A stretch of 7,257 nt of DNA from assembly GCA_031273445.1 (NCBI GenBank), contig JAISRV010000028.1:1-7257 (forward strand), written 5' to 3'. Position 1 is the first letter of the stretch. Every line of letters begins with the position of its first letter. Position numbers and translations under genes: made by a program. A model generated the notes under the pieces. The model made no database searches, was not told where the DNA came from, and saw only the letters and a list, made by a program, of their open reading frames with translations. Source of the DNA: Candidatus Adiutrix sp. GTDB taxonomy: Bacteria > Desulfobacterota > Desulfarculia > Adiutricales > Adiutricaceae. Shown here in pieces: positions 1 to 5,369 of this stretch.

Positions 1-31
1 GGCCAGATGCTGAGAACATCTGGCCCGTTTT
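1..31 (+). terminator. Terminator-like hairpin at the left window edge
   Basis: A perfect 9-bp inverted repeat (positions 1-9 against 17-25, GGCCAGATG / CATCTGGCC) closes a 7-base loop and is followed by CGTTTT. This is the shape of an intrinsic terminator for a gene lying left of the window. The T-tract is short and the stem may extend beyond position 1, so termination strength is uncertain. Confidence 0.5.
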
Positions 32-85
32 GCGTGTTGTGTGCGGTTTGGCCTTGCTTGTTCCAATACATGCTCCCACGCGATA

Positions 86-112
86 GGGGGAGCGGGAGGG
101 GGTGAAAGGGGG
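86..112 (+). other. G-quadruplex-type motif
   Basis: Four G-tracts (86-90, 94-96, 98-102, 108-112) are separated by loops of 3, 1 and 5 bases, which satisfies the usual four-tract, short-loop rule for an intramolecular G-quadruplex. Just upstream, GCTCCC (72-77) can pair with GGGAGC (88-93), so a hairpin competes with the quadruplex. The motif lies in the untranslated stretch before the helix-turn-helix gene. A role is not shown. Confidence 0.4.
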
Positions 113-176
113 ATGCTGTAAGCTCAATCCGCCTCAACCCTACCATATTCCCACATTGAGGTCAATAGCGTGGATT

Positions 177-221
177 GTGCATTTTTTGCACGTTCTATAC
201 ACGCTCTATGCACGTTCTATG
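177..221. repeat. Three tandem 11-bp repeats with an adjoining inverted repeat
   Basis: Three abutting 11-bp units lie at 189-199, 200-210 and 211-221 (CACGTTCTATA, CACGCTCTATG, CACGTTCTATG). They differ only at positions 5 and 11. They overlap a small inverted repeat GTGCA-N5-TGCAC (177-191). A period of 11 bp places the units on nearly the same face of the helix, as for a cooperative DNA-binding protein. They end 57 bp before the start of the small helix-turn-helix gene, so autoregulation by that protein, or excisionase-type binding, is a reasonable inference. Confidence 0.55.
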
Positions 222-230
222 CGCGCGTCC

Positions 231-259
231 TTGACTTTCCCGCCTCCGCTTGGCAATAT
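231..259 (+). promoter_or_regulatory. Possible weak promoter of the helix-turn-helix gene
   Basis: TTGACT (231-236) matches a sigma70 -35 box in 5 of 6 bases. At a 17-base spacing lies CAATAT (254-259), which matches the -10 consensus in only 3 of 6. Transcription would start near 266, giving a very short leader before the GGAGG at 270-274. The poor -10 box makes this tentative. Confidence 0.25.
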
Positions 260-278
260 GTCAATATATGGAGGCATT

Positions 279-518
279 ATGACCAGCGAACCGCTATTGA
301 TTGTGGGTACAAACAAAATCGCCAAGGTACTCGGCCTCAGTCGCCGACAGGTTTGTCGCCTGATCGGACGTGGAGGATTCCCAGCCTACCGTATTGACCA
401 TCGCGGCTCATGGATATCCACGCCCGAAAAACTGGCCGCCTGGGCAAACGCCCTCATCCCGACGCCCGCCAAGCCCGCCGCGCCGCGCCCTCTAAAGGGT
501 TGGCGCCCACAACATTAA
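279..518 (+). CDS. Small helix-turn-helix protein, AlpA/excisionase (HTH_17-like) type
   Basis: This 79-residue basic protein carries one winged helix-turn-helix: residues 10-30 (TNKIAKVLGLSRRQVCRLIG) form the helix pair, and residues 33-46 (FPAYRIDHRGSWIS) the short wing typical of AlpA and excisionase-like proteins. A Pro/Ala-rich tail follows. The ATG at 279 is chosen because GGAGG (270-274) sits 4 bases upstream; the same frame is open back to about 102 but that part resembles no protein. Proteins of this size and fold act as excisionases or small transcription regulators, and a similar fold opens lambda Nu1. The gene is monocistronic, preceded by 11-bp repeats and followed by a strong terminator, which fits a DNA-binding regulator rather than a structural protein. 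The exact role is inferred. Confidence 0.75.
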   Translation: MTSEPLLIVGTNKIAKVLGLSRRQVCRLIGRGGFPAYRIDHRGSWISTPEKLAAWANALIPTPAKPAAPRPLKGWRPQH

Positions 519-539
519 ACCCAGCCCCACACCGCCCCG

Positions 540-571
540 AAAGGCCGCCTCAAGCGGTCTTTTCTTTTTTC
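540..571 (+). terminator. Intrinsic terminator after the helix-turn-helix gene
   Basis: GGCCGC (543-548) pairs with GCGGTC (554-559) across a CTCAA loop, with one G-T wobble. The stem extends through A-T pairs on both sides and is followed by a T-rich run, TTTTCTTTTTT (560-570). It begins about 20 bases after the stop codon at 516-518, so this transcript ends here and does not read through into the packaging genes. Confidence 0.85.
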
Positions 572-595
572 AAAAACCTGTCAAGAAAAAAATGC

Positions 596-658
596 TGTGC
601 CAAATTAGGTCATTTTTGTGCCAAGTTGGTACGTTTTTGCGCCAATTTGCCCGCCTCT
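596..658. repeat. Three 21-bp direct repeats with dyad cores
   Basis: Units start at 596, 617 and 638, an exact 21-bp period. Units 1 and 2 share TGTGCCAA and a closing TTTT; unit 3 starts TGCGCCAA. The middle unit has a near-perfect dyad, GTGCCAA-G-TTGGTAC (618-632, 6 of 7 pairs), and the outer units are degraded copies of it. Exact two-turn phasing puts the three sites on one face of the DNA. They end just upstream of a -10 element at 682-687. Possible readings are an activator or repressor array, iterons, or terminase binding sites comparable to the R sites of lambda cosB. The stretch 519-836 contains no supported gene; this array, the promoter element and the hairpins below are what it holds. 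Confidence 0.65.
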
Positions 659-687
659 AAAATTTTGTAAAAATCGTGTTGTATACT
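659..687 (+). promoter_or_regulatory. -10 element with a weak -35, next to the 21-bp repeats
   Basis: TATACT (682-687) matches the sigma70 -10 box in 5 of 6 bases, inside an AT-rich stretch. At normal spacing the -35 region (about 658-665) reads only A and T and does not match TTGACA. A poor -35 directly beside a phased repeat array is the usual look of an activator-dependent promoter. Transcription would start near 694, just before the hairpins at 704-757. Confidence 0.4.
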
Positions 688-693
688 TTTACC

Positions 694-760
694 AACATTA
701 AGAGATTCACGGAAACGTGAATCGACCCCCGAGGAACGAAGTGACGCGGGGTACCTCAGA
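694..760 (+). ncRNA. Candidate structured RNA (GAAA-tetraloop hairpin plus C/G-rich hairpin)
   Basis: GATTCACG (704-711) and CGTGAATC (716-723) form a perfect 8-bp stem closed by GAAA, a stable GNRA tetraloop. Immediately after, ACCCC (725-729) pairs with GGGGT (748-752), with two further inner C-G/G-C pairs possible around a purine-rich loop. Loop bases GAGG (731-734) could instead pair with CCTC (754-757). Two adjacent stable hairpins just after a -10 element, with no gene downstream on this strand, suggest a small RNA or a structured leader. No family is recognised, and no clear terminator follows; the T-rich stretch at 771-787 is not attached to a stem. On DNA level the same hairpins could be a packaging or replication signal. 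Confidence 0.35.
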
Positions 761-836
761 TGATGGATATTTTTAGTTTTAGTTATTGTAAACGGTGAGA
801 ATGATAGAGATGATGTGGGTTGATGGACATATGAAA

Positions 837-1196
837 CTATTCGGTTTTATCCGTTGGGATCGTCCAGACGAATACACGACCGTCCATGCGTTTGATCATG
901 TTCGCAGTGCCGCGGCTTTTCCCATCCCACAGGGCAACGCCATAATTCGCATATTCGGCCATCTGCGCATTGCGTTTTGGCCCGGCAGCGCGGCCATACT
1001 TTTTCCAATCGGCGGGGAAAATCTTGCAGGGCAGGTTATGCGTCTGAGCAAATTGTTCGCCGAGGGTATCCGCGCCCTTGGCGCCACCGCTCACAATTTC
1101 TTCAATCGTATCGACGGCAATACCAGACGCAGTAACGGCCGATTCGAGTTCGGTCATGCTGTCAATGTTCCTACTGCCGAAGATTACCAGTCTCAT
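837..1196 (-). CDS. SLOG-superfamily protein, DUF2493/YspA-like
   Basis: This 119-residue Rossmann-like protein opens with a beta strand and glycine turn, MRLVIFGSRN (GSR at 7-9). It then carries the SLOG signature SGGAKGAD (36-43), the family block PADWKKYGRAAGPKRNAQMA (61-80) and a second nucleotide-loop region, ALWDGKSRGTANMI (88-101). Length and motif order fit the DUF2493/YspA branch of SLOG, whose relatives bind nucleotides, NAD or ADP-ribose derivatives; the ligand here is unknown. The ATG at 1196 is chosen because GAGGG (1202-1206) lies 5 bases upstream and the frame's earlier TTG (1250) falls within the -35 box of the gene's own promoter. It is the only gene on the minus strand and lies between a regulatory block and the packaging genes, as expected of a moron. 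Confidence 0.85.
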   Translation of the reverse strand: MRLVIFGSRNIDSMTELESAVTASGIAVDTIEEIVSGGAKGADTLGEQFAQTHNLPCKIFPADWKKYGRAAGPKRNAQMAEYANYGVALWDGKSRGTANMIKRMDGRVFVWTIPTDKTE

Positions 1197-1220
1197 ATCC
1201 GCCCTCGTATCTGTAGTTTT

Positions 1221-1250
1221 ATAATAACGCGATACATGGGCCAAAGTCAA
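1221..1250 (-). promoter_or_regulatory. Strong sigma70 promoter of the SLOG gene
   Basis: Read on the minus strand, TTGACT (1250-1245) and TATTAT (1226-1221) each match the consensus in 5 of 6 bases and are 18 bases apart. Transcription should start near 1214, giving a leader of about 18 bases that contains the GAGGG ribosome binding site. This independent promoter supports expression in the prophage state. Confidence 0.7.
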
Positions 1251-1253
1251 CCA

Positions 1254-1291
1254 AAATCGTGCGATTTAGCCCATTCTGGCGCGTGAGCCAG
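1254..1291. promoter_or_regulatory. Two inverted repeats in the divergent intergenic region (possible operators)
   Basis: AAATCG-TG-CGATTT (1254-1267) is a perfect 6-bp-arm palindrome beginning 3 bases upstream of the -35 box of the SLOG promoter. CTGGC-N6-GCCAG (1276-1291) is a perfect 5-bp-arm inverted repeat lying 22 bases before the phosphoribosyltransferase gene. Both sit where a regulator could control one or both divergent genes. Arms this short can arise by chance. Confidence 0.3.
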
Positions 1292-1313
1292 TAAATTTTG
1301 TAGTTTATAAAAA

Positions 1314-2468
1314 ATGGATAACGAAAAAATAAAATCGACGGCATGGCCCAAAAACTTTCCACATGTGATGGTGATGACAACTATTGCAAAAATGAAAGAA
1401 CATGCCGATTACACGGCGGCGAAATGCGGCGATATGGACGCGGCCGTCCGCCTTATTTCAGATATTGCAACCGGCAGGAATCAGCATAAAAAAATACAAT
1501 ATCTGGCACAAAAATATCCCGATGCAATTATATCAGCCGTTTACACGATGGAACACGGGAACGCAAATCAAATACCGCAAAAACTCGCGAGTTATATAGG
1601 GATAAAGGCTGGACTTGCTGTTGACACCGACATTGTTCAACTCGCCAAAAGCGGGCGAACAGGCGAAGACATAATATACAGGCTGGCGTGTAGGCCAAAA
1701 TTTACCGGCAACATACAGGCGGGCCGGCGATATATTATCGTTGACGATGTTGTTACGATGGGAACAACGCTAAACGAACAGCGTCAATATATTGAGCAAA
1801 TGGGCGGACATGTTGTTGCTTTTGTCTGTGCGGCTACGGCACAATTTAGCCACAATATCGCCCTATCTGAAAAAACAAAGAAAAAAATTATTGAACATCC
1901 GCTCAATAGCGAGCTGTTAAAATTTTTAGAGGACACCGACATATATGGAGGTCATTATGAATCGCTCACAGAGTCAGAAGCAAGGGCCGTCCTCAAAATC
2001 AAAAATTTTGACGCCGCAAGAAATAGAATCTTTGCAGAAAGGCAAGTCGCTAAGTCACGAACATTCGATGGAGAAAATAGAAAAACACGAGTAGGCGAGG
2101 CCGCCAGCACTGGCTGTCTTGGCGCAAAGCGCGGCCCAAAACCGAAACAATACAATGAGGATGTGGCAGAAAGTGTTCGGGTAATGGCAAAAAATGGCAC
2201 TCCCCTCGCGGATATTGCAAAAATCATATCAATGTCGCCCGTGACGCTTTCAAAATTATACCACGATGATTTTTTGACAGGCAAGGCGGAGGCGAACAAT
2301 ACGATCGGACACACTCTATACGAAAAAGCCGTCAATGGCGATACGGTGGCGGCCATCTTCTGGGCGAAAACGCAGATGGGCTGGCGCGAAACCCAAAAAG
2401 TTGAGGTGACGCAAAACACCAATGCCGAAGTCTCCGTCTACAGGATTCCCGACAATGGCCGAAATTAG
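1314..2468 (+). CDS. Phosphoribosyltransferase domain fused to a terminase small-subunit-like domain
   Basis: The protein has 384 residues in two parts. Residues 1-245 form a phosphoribosyltransferase domain of the kind found in phages: the PRPP-binding loop is YIIVDDVVTMGTTL (140-153) with the acidic pair D144-D145, and the part ends in the recurring LTESEARAVL...NFDAARNRIFAERQ block (218-244). After a basic linker (245-279), residues 280-365 resemble phage small terminases: a basic RGPKPKQY entry, a helix-turn-helix (286-318), then FLTGKAEAN and AAIFWAKTQMGWRE, the usual tail before the large subunit. The small terminase recognises phage DNA and loads the motor; the enzyme's substrate is unknown. 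Its 3' end overlaps the large-subunit gene. An in-frame TAA at 1308-1310 makes 1314 the first ATG, yet no Shine-Dalgarno or clear promoter is visible. Codons are richer in A and T than in the genes that follow. Confidence 0.8.
   Translation: MDNEKIKSTAWPKNFPHVMVMTTIAKMKEHADYTAAKCGDMDAAVRLISDIATGRNQHKKIQYLAQKYPDAIISAVYTMEHGNANQIPQKLASYIGIKAGLAVDTDIVQLAKSGRTGEDIIYRLACRPKFTGNIQAGRRYIIVDDVVTMGTTLNEQRQYIEQMGGHVVAFVCAATAQFSHNIALSEKTKKKIIEHPLNSELLKFLEDTDIYGGHYESLTESEARAVLKIKNFDAARNRIFAERQVAKSRTFDGENRKTRVGEAASTGCLGAKRGPKPKQYNEDVAESVRVMAKNGTPLADIAKIISMSPVTLSKLYHDDFLTGKAEANNTIGHTLYEKAVNGDTVAAIFWAKTQMGWRETQKVEVTQNTNAEVSVYRIPDNGRN
1947..1951 (+). promoter_or_regulatory. Strong ribosome binding site inside the phosphoribosyltransferase gene
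   Basis: GGAGG stands 5 bases before an ATG at 1957 that is out of frame with the surrounding gene. The context ATATATGGAGGTCATTATGA (1941-1960) repeats, with one extra T, the start region of the helix-turn-helix gene (264-282). Confidence 0.4.
1957..2094 (+). CDS. Possible nested small ORF, overlapping the fusion gene out of frame
   Basis: A 45-codon frame starts at the ATG served by GGAGG at 1947-1951 and stops at TAG 2092-2094. It lies wholly inside the linker region of the phosphoribosyltransferase/terminase gene, in the +1 frame. The product would be hydrophilic and rich in Lys, Gln, Ser and Glu (starting MNRSQSQKQG, with ILTPQEIESL in the middle), with no domain I recognise and no membrane segment. 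The ribosome binding site is better than that of the host gene, which is the only argument for it. It could be a real overlapping gene, a remnant of a once separate gene before the fusion, or chance. Confidence 0.25.
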   Translation: MNRSQSQKQGPSSKSKILTPQEIESLQKGKSLSHEHSMEKIEKHE

Positions 2469-3816
2469 ACCGCAGCATGGCCCCCAAGAGGCTTTTTTGG
2501 CGTCACCCGCCGATATCGCCATTTACGGCGGCGCGGCTGGCGGGGGGAAAACCTGGGCCTTGGAGTTTGAGCCATTGCGGCACGTTGACAAGCCGGGTTT
2601 CAGCGCGGTCATTTTCCGGCGCAACGCCGTCCAGGTGCGCAACCCCGGCGGCCTCTGGGACGCCTCTATGAAAATCTATCCTGGGCTGAAAGCCACGCCA
2701 CTTTCCCAGCCGATGGAGTGGCTGTTTCCCAGCAAGGCCAAAATCAAATTCGCCCACCTGGATCATGAGACCACCGTTCTCGACTGGCAGGGGGCCGAAA
2801 TCGCCCTGATCTGTTTCGATGAGTTGACCCATTTCAGCGAGAGCCAATTTTTTTATATGCTCTCGCGCAACCGGTCAACCTGTGGCGTCCGGCCCTATGT
2901 CCGGGCCACATGCAACCCCGACGCCGATTCCTGGGTGGCCAACTTCATAAGCTGGTGGATTGACCAGGAAACCGGCCTGGCCATCCCCGAGCGCTCCGGC
3001 CAAATCCGCTGGATGATACGCCTGGGCGATAAAATCGTCTGGGCCGACAGCCCCGATGAACTCAAGCGCGAATATGGTGATGAGAGTCTGCCCAAAAGCG
3101 TGACCTTCATCGCCTCATCGCTCTTTGACAATAAGATTCTGATGGAGGCCGACCCCGGCTACCTGGCCAACTTGAAGGGCCTGAGCGTGGTCGAGCGTGA
3201 ACGCCTCCTGGGCGGCAACTGGAAAATCAGGCCAGCCGCCGGGCTGTATTTTCAACGCGCCTGGTGTCCGGTGGTCGAAGCCGCGCCGACCGATCTGCAA
3301 CTTGTCCGCTATTGGGACCTGGCGGCCACGGAGAAAATAGAGAGTAACGACCCCGATTTCACCGTCTCCGTCAAAATGGGCCGGAGCAAGGCCGACGGCC
3401 GCATTTACATATTGCATTGCTTGAGTATGCGCCAAAGCCCCTTTCAGGTCAAAAGCGCCGTGATAAACATAGCCGGGCAGGACGGCCGGAAAATGCCCCT
3501 TGTTCTACCGCAAGACCCCGGCCAGGCCGGCAAAGCCCAGGCCCGAGACTTTGTCCGGGCGCTGTACGGCTATCGGGTTCTGACCCGGCCGGAGAGCGGC
3601 GACAAGGTGACCCGGTTCGGCCCGTTCTCCGCCCAATGCGAGGCCGGGAACGTGGCCTTCGTGCGCGGCGAATGGAACGAGGAACTGTTTACGGCGCTGG
3701 AGGGATTCCCGGCTGCGCCCCATGACGATCACGCCGACGCCTGTTCCGGCGCATATAACTTTTTGACCGAAAAGCGGCCGCCCATGCGGTTCAGTCGCGG
3801 GGGCGCCAGACGATGA
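2455..3816 (+). CDS. Terminase large subunit (packaging ATPase and nuclease)
   Basis: This 453-residue protein is the motor that pumps DNA into the prohead and cuts it. The N-terminal ATPase shows an adenine-binding Q motif (HGPQEAFL, 8-15), Walker A GGAAGGGKT (25-33), Walker B IALICFDE (116-123, D122/E123) and a coupling motif ATCNPD (151-156). The C-terminal RNase H-like nuclease has its acidic residues in RYWDLAA (D288), QDPGQAGK (D354) and HDDHADA (D424, D425, D428). All expected motifs are present and the length is normal. The ATG at 2455 has AGGA (2442-2445) 9 bases upstream and overlaps the previous gene by 14 bases. An in-frame ATG at 2422 (11 residues more) lies 12 bases after GAGGTGA and cannot be excluded. 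The stop overlaps the portal start as ATGA. Confidence 0.95.
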   Translation: MAEIRPQHGPQEAFLASPADIAIYGGAAGGGKTWALEFEPLRHVDKPGFSAVIFRRNAVQVRNPGGLWDASMKIYPGLKATPLSQPMEWLFPSKAKIKFAHLDHETTVLDWQGAEIALICFDELTHFSESQFFYMLSRNRSTCGVRPYVRATCNPDADSWVANFISWWIDQETGLAIPERSGQIRWMIRLGDKIVWADSPDELKREYGDESLPKSVTFIASSLFDNKILMEADPGYLANLKGLSVVERERLLGGNWKIRPAAGLYFQRAWCPVVEAAPTDLQLVRYWDLAATEKIESNDPDFTVSVKMGRSKADGRIYILHCLSMRQSPFQVKSAVINIAGQDGRKMPLVLPQDPGQAGKAQARDFVRALYGYRVLTRPESGDKVTRFGPFSAQCEAGNVAFVRGEWNEELFTALEGFPAAPHDDHADACSGAYNFLTEKRPPMRFSRGGARR

Positions 3817-5369
3817 GACGCAACAAATCAAAAAGACCGCGCGGCGGCATATCCTCCCCTCCCGGCCCGAAACGCTCTTTCTCCTGGCCATTCGCGGCCG
3901 GGGGGGCCGCCGCGCCCATTCCTACCCTGGATGATCTGCGGGCCAAATTCGGGCCGGCCCGCACTTTGGGCGCGAGTGAGGAAATCCGCCTGGCCGCCGA
4001 TTCGGCTCTGGAGTCGTCGGGGGCCTATTCACTCATGCAACACGCCTCGCAGATGGGGCTTGGCTATGGGCCGGGTTGCGGCGGCCAGTTCCTGGGCTAC
4101 GCCGCCCTGTCGGCCCTGGCCCAGGACGGCCTTGTTTCCGCCTGTGTGGAGACCGTGGCCGACGACCTGACCCGCGCCTGGATCGAGCTGAACCGGGCCG
4201 GAGATGAGCATATCGACGACACCGAGGCCGAAGCCCTGACCGCCCTGGAAGGCGATTTGAAAAAGTTCCGCTTGCAGGAAGTCTTTCACCGGGCGGCCTC
4301 CCTGACCGGCTGGTTCGGCGGTTGTTTGATTTTCATCGACACCGGGGCGTTCGGCGATGCCCTGCGCGAACCGCTCAATCTCGACGGCGTTTCCGCCGAG
4401 ATGCGGCCCGGCGCCCTGAAGGGCTTTCGCGTGGTCGAGCCGGTCAACTGTTTCCCCGGCGTCTACAACTGCACCGACCCGCTGGCCCCGGACTATTTCA
4501 AGCCGCGCAGCTGGTGGGTGCTGTCGCGCGAGGTTCACGCCTCGCGGTTTATCCATATGGCCGGGAACGACCCGCCGCTGCTGTTGAAGCCCGCCTATAA
4601 CTTTTTCGGCATTCCCCATGCCCAGATTCTGTATGACTATATCCAGCATTTTCAGGAGTGCCGACAGGCCACGCAGCGGCTTTTGACCAAATTTTCCCTG
4701 ACCGCCCTCAAGACCGACATGCAGACGGCTATGGCCGGGGGCGGCACGGCCGACCTGGATGAGCGGTCACGCTATTTCGTCCGGACGCGCAACAACGACG
4801 GCCTGATGGTCATCGACAACGAGACCGAAGACCTGATCAAGCTGGAGACGCCTCTGAGCGGAGTCACCGACATCGCCCGGCAGTCGCTGGAGTTTGTGGC
4901 CGCCGTCAACCGCACCCCGGCGGTGAAGCTCCTGGGCATTTCCCCGGCCGGCTTCAACGCCACCGGCGAAAGCGACCTGCGCAACTACTATGACCACATA
5001 GAGAGTCGTCAGGAAAAGCTTTTCCGGGCGGGGCTGGACAAGGTTCTGAACATCATCCAACTGAACCGGTTCGGCCGCATTGATCCGGTTATAAATTACG
5101 AGTTTCGTCCTCTGTCGGAGGCGGACGAATCGGCGGTCATGACGACGCAAAAACTGAAAGCCGACATTGACGCCGTGCTTCTTGACCGTGGCGTTCTCAG
5201 CCCGGAAGAGGTACGGCAGCGCATCGCCTCCGATCCGGACAGCGGCCACAACGGCATTGACCCGGCCGAGTTGCCGCCGAACCCCGGGGCAGACTTTCCC
5301 AGCCCGGACGATGAAGACCGGGCCGGGGCCGTCTATGGCGGCCTGAGCGGTCTTGGAGGCATAGTCTAA
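3813..5369 (+). CDS. Phage portal protein, HI1409/DUF1073 family
   Basis: This 518-residue protein would form the dodecameric ring at the capsid vertex through which DNA enters and leaves. The segment from about residue 85 (LGYAALSALAQDGLVSACVE) through SWWVLSREVHASRFIHMAG and the late block FNATGESDLRNYYDHIESRQ with EKLFRAGLDKVLNIIQ are typical of the HI1409-type portal family. The first 35 residues are basic and Pro-rich, and the last 50 are acidic and Gly/Pro-rich, probably disordered. The ATG overlaps the terminase stop (ATGA), so translation is likely coupled; a G-run at 3799-3803 may serve as binding site. The gene order terminase, portal, MuF supports the call. Some databases attach the name Acb1 (anti-CBASS) to DUF1073-containing proteins; I see no sign of that enzyme's paired HxT motifs here. 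Confidence 0.9.
   Translation: MRRNKSKRPRGGISSPPGPKRSFSWPFAAGGAAAPIPTLDDLRAKFGPARTLGASEEIRLAADSALESSGAYSLMQHASQMGLGYGPGCGGQFLGYAALSALAQDGLVSACVETVADDLTRAWIELNRAGDEHIDDTEAEALTALEGDLKKFRLQEVFHRAASLTGWFGGCLIFIDTGAFGDALREPLNLDGVSAEMRPGALKGFRVVEPVNCFPGVYNCTDPLAPDYFKPRSWWVLSREVHASRFIHMAGNDPPLLLKPAYNFFGIPHAQILYDYIQHFQECRQATQRLLTKFSLTALKTDMQTAMAGGGTADLDERSRYFVRTRNNDGLMVIDNETEDLIKLETPLSGVTDIARQSLEFVAAVNRTPAVKLLGISPAGFNATGESDLRNYYDHIESRQEKLFRAGLDKVLNIIQLNRFGRIDPVINYEFRPLSEADESAVMTTQKLKADIDAVLLDRGVLSPEEVRQRIASDPDSGHNGIDPAELPPNPGADFPSPDDEDRAGAVYGGLSGLGGIV

Noticed and set aside
102..278. N-terminal extension of the helix-turn-helix gene to a GTG at 102
   Set aside because: The extension would translate through the 11-bp repeats, gives no protein-like sequence, and ignores the GGAGG directly before the ATG at 279.
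596..658. CRISPR-like array
   Set aside because: The three copies abut with no unique spacers between them, and no cas gene is present.
410..670. An 86-codon frame in which the 21-bp repeats encode a 7-residue repeat (CAKLxxF)
   Set aside because: The frame starts inside the helix-turn-helix gene, runs through a strong terminator and has no ribosome binding site. The repeat differences are explained at least as well by a DNA dyad with a variable centre.
725..757. H-type pseudoknot from ACCCC/GGGGT plus GAGG/CCTC
   Set aside because: Only one base would have to span the 5-bp stem, which is sterically unlikely. The second pairing is better seen as an alternative fold.
760..798. A 12-codon mini-ORF after the hairpins (leader peptide)
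   Set aside because: It has no good ribosome binding site and no gene on the same strand behind it.
1197..1250. TTG start of the SLOG gene at 1250, adding 18 residues
   Set aside because: The TTG lies in the -35 box of the promoter, so it would not be in the transcript.
795..1286. A 163-codon open frame on the plus strand
   Set aside because: It is antisense to the SLOG gene, whose family motifs, promoter and ribosome binding site are clear. The plus-strand frame shows no recognisable domain and only a weak start site.
1955..2422. Long minus-strand frame opposite the fusion gene
   Set aside because: It is a shadow of the coding strand: Ser/Phe-rich without domains, while the plus strand carries recognisable families.
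3813..5369. Anti-CBASS (Acb1) function of the portal gene
   Set aside because: The label comes from shared family naming. Length, motifs and gene order show a portal protein, and the paired HxT motifs of the enzyme are not seen.
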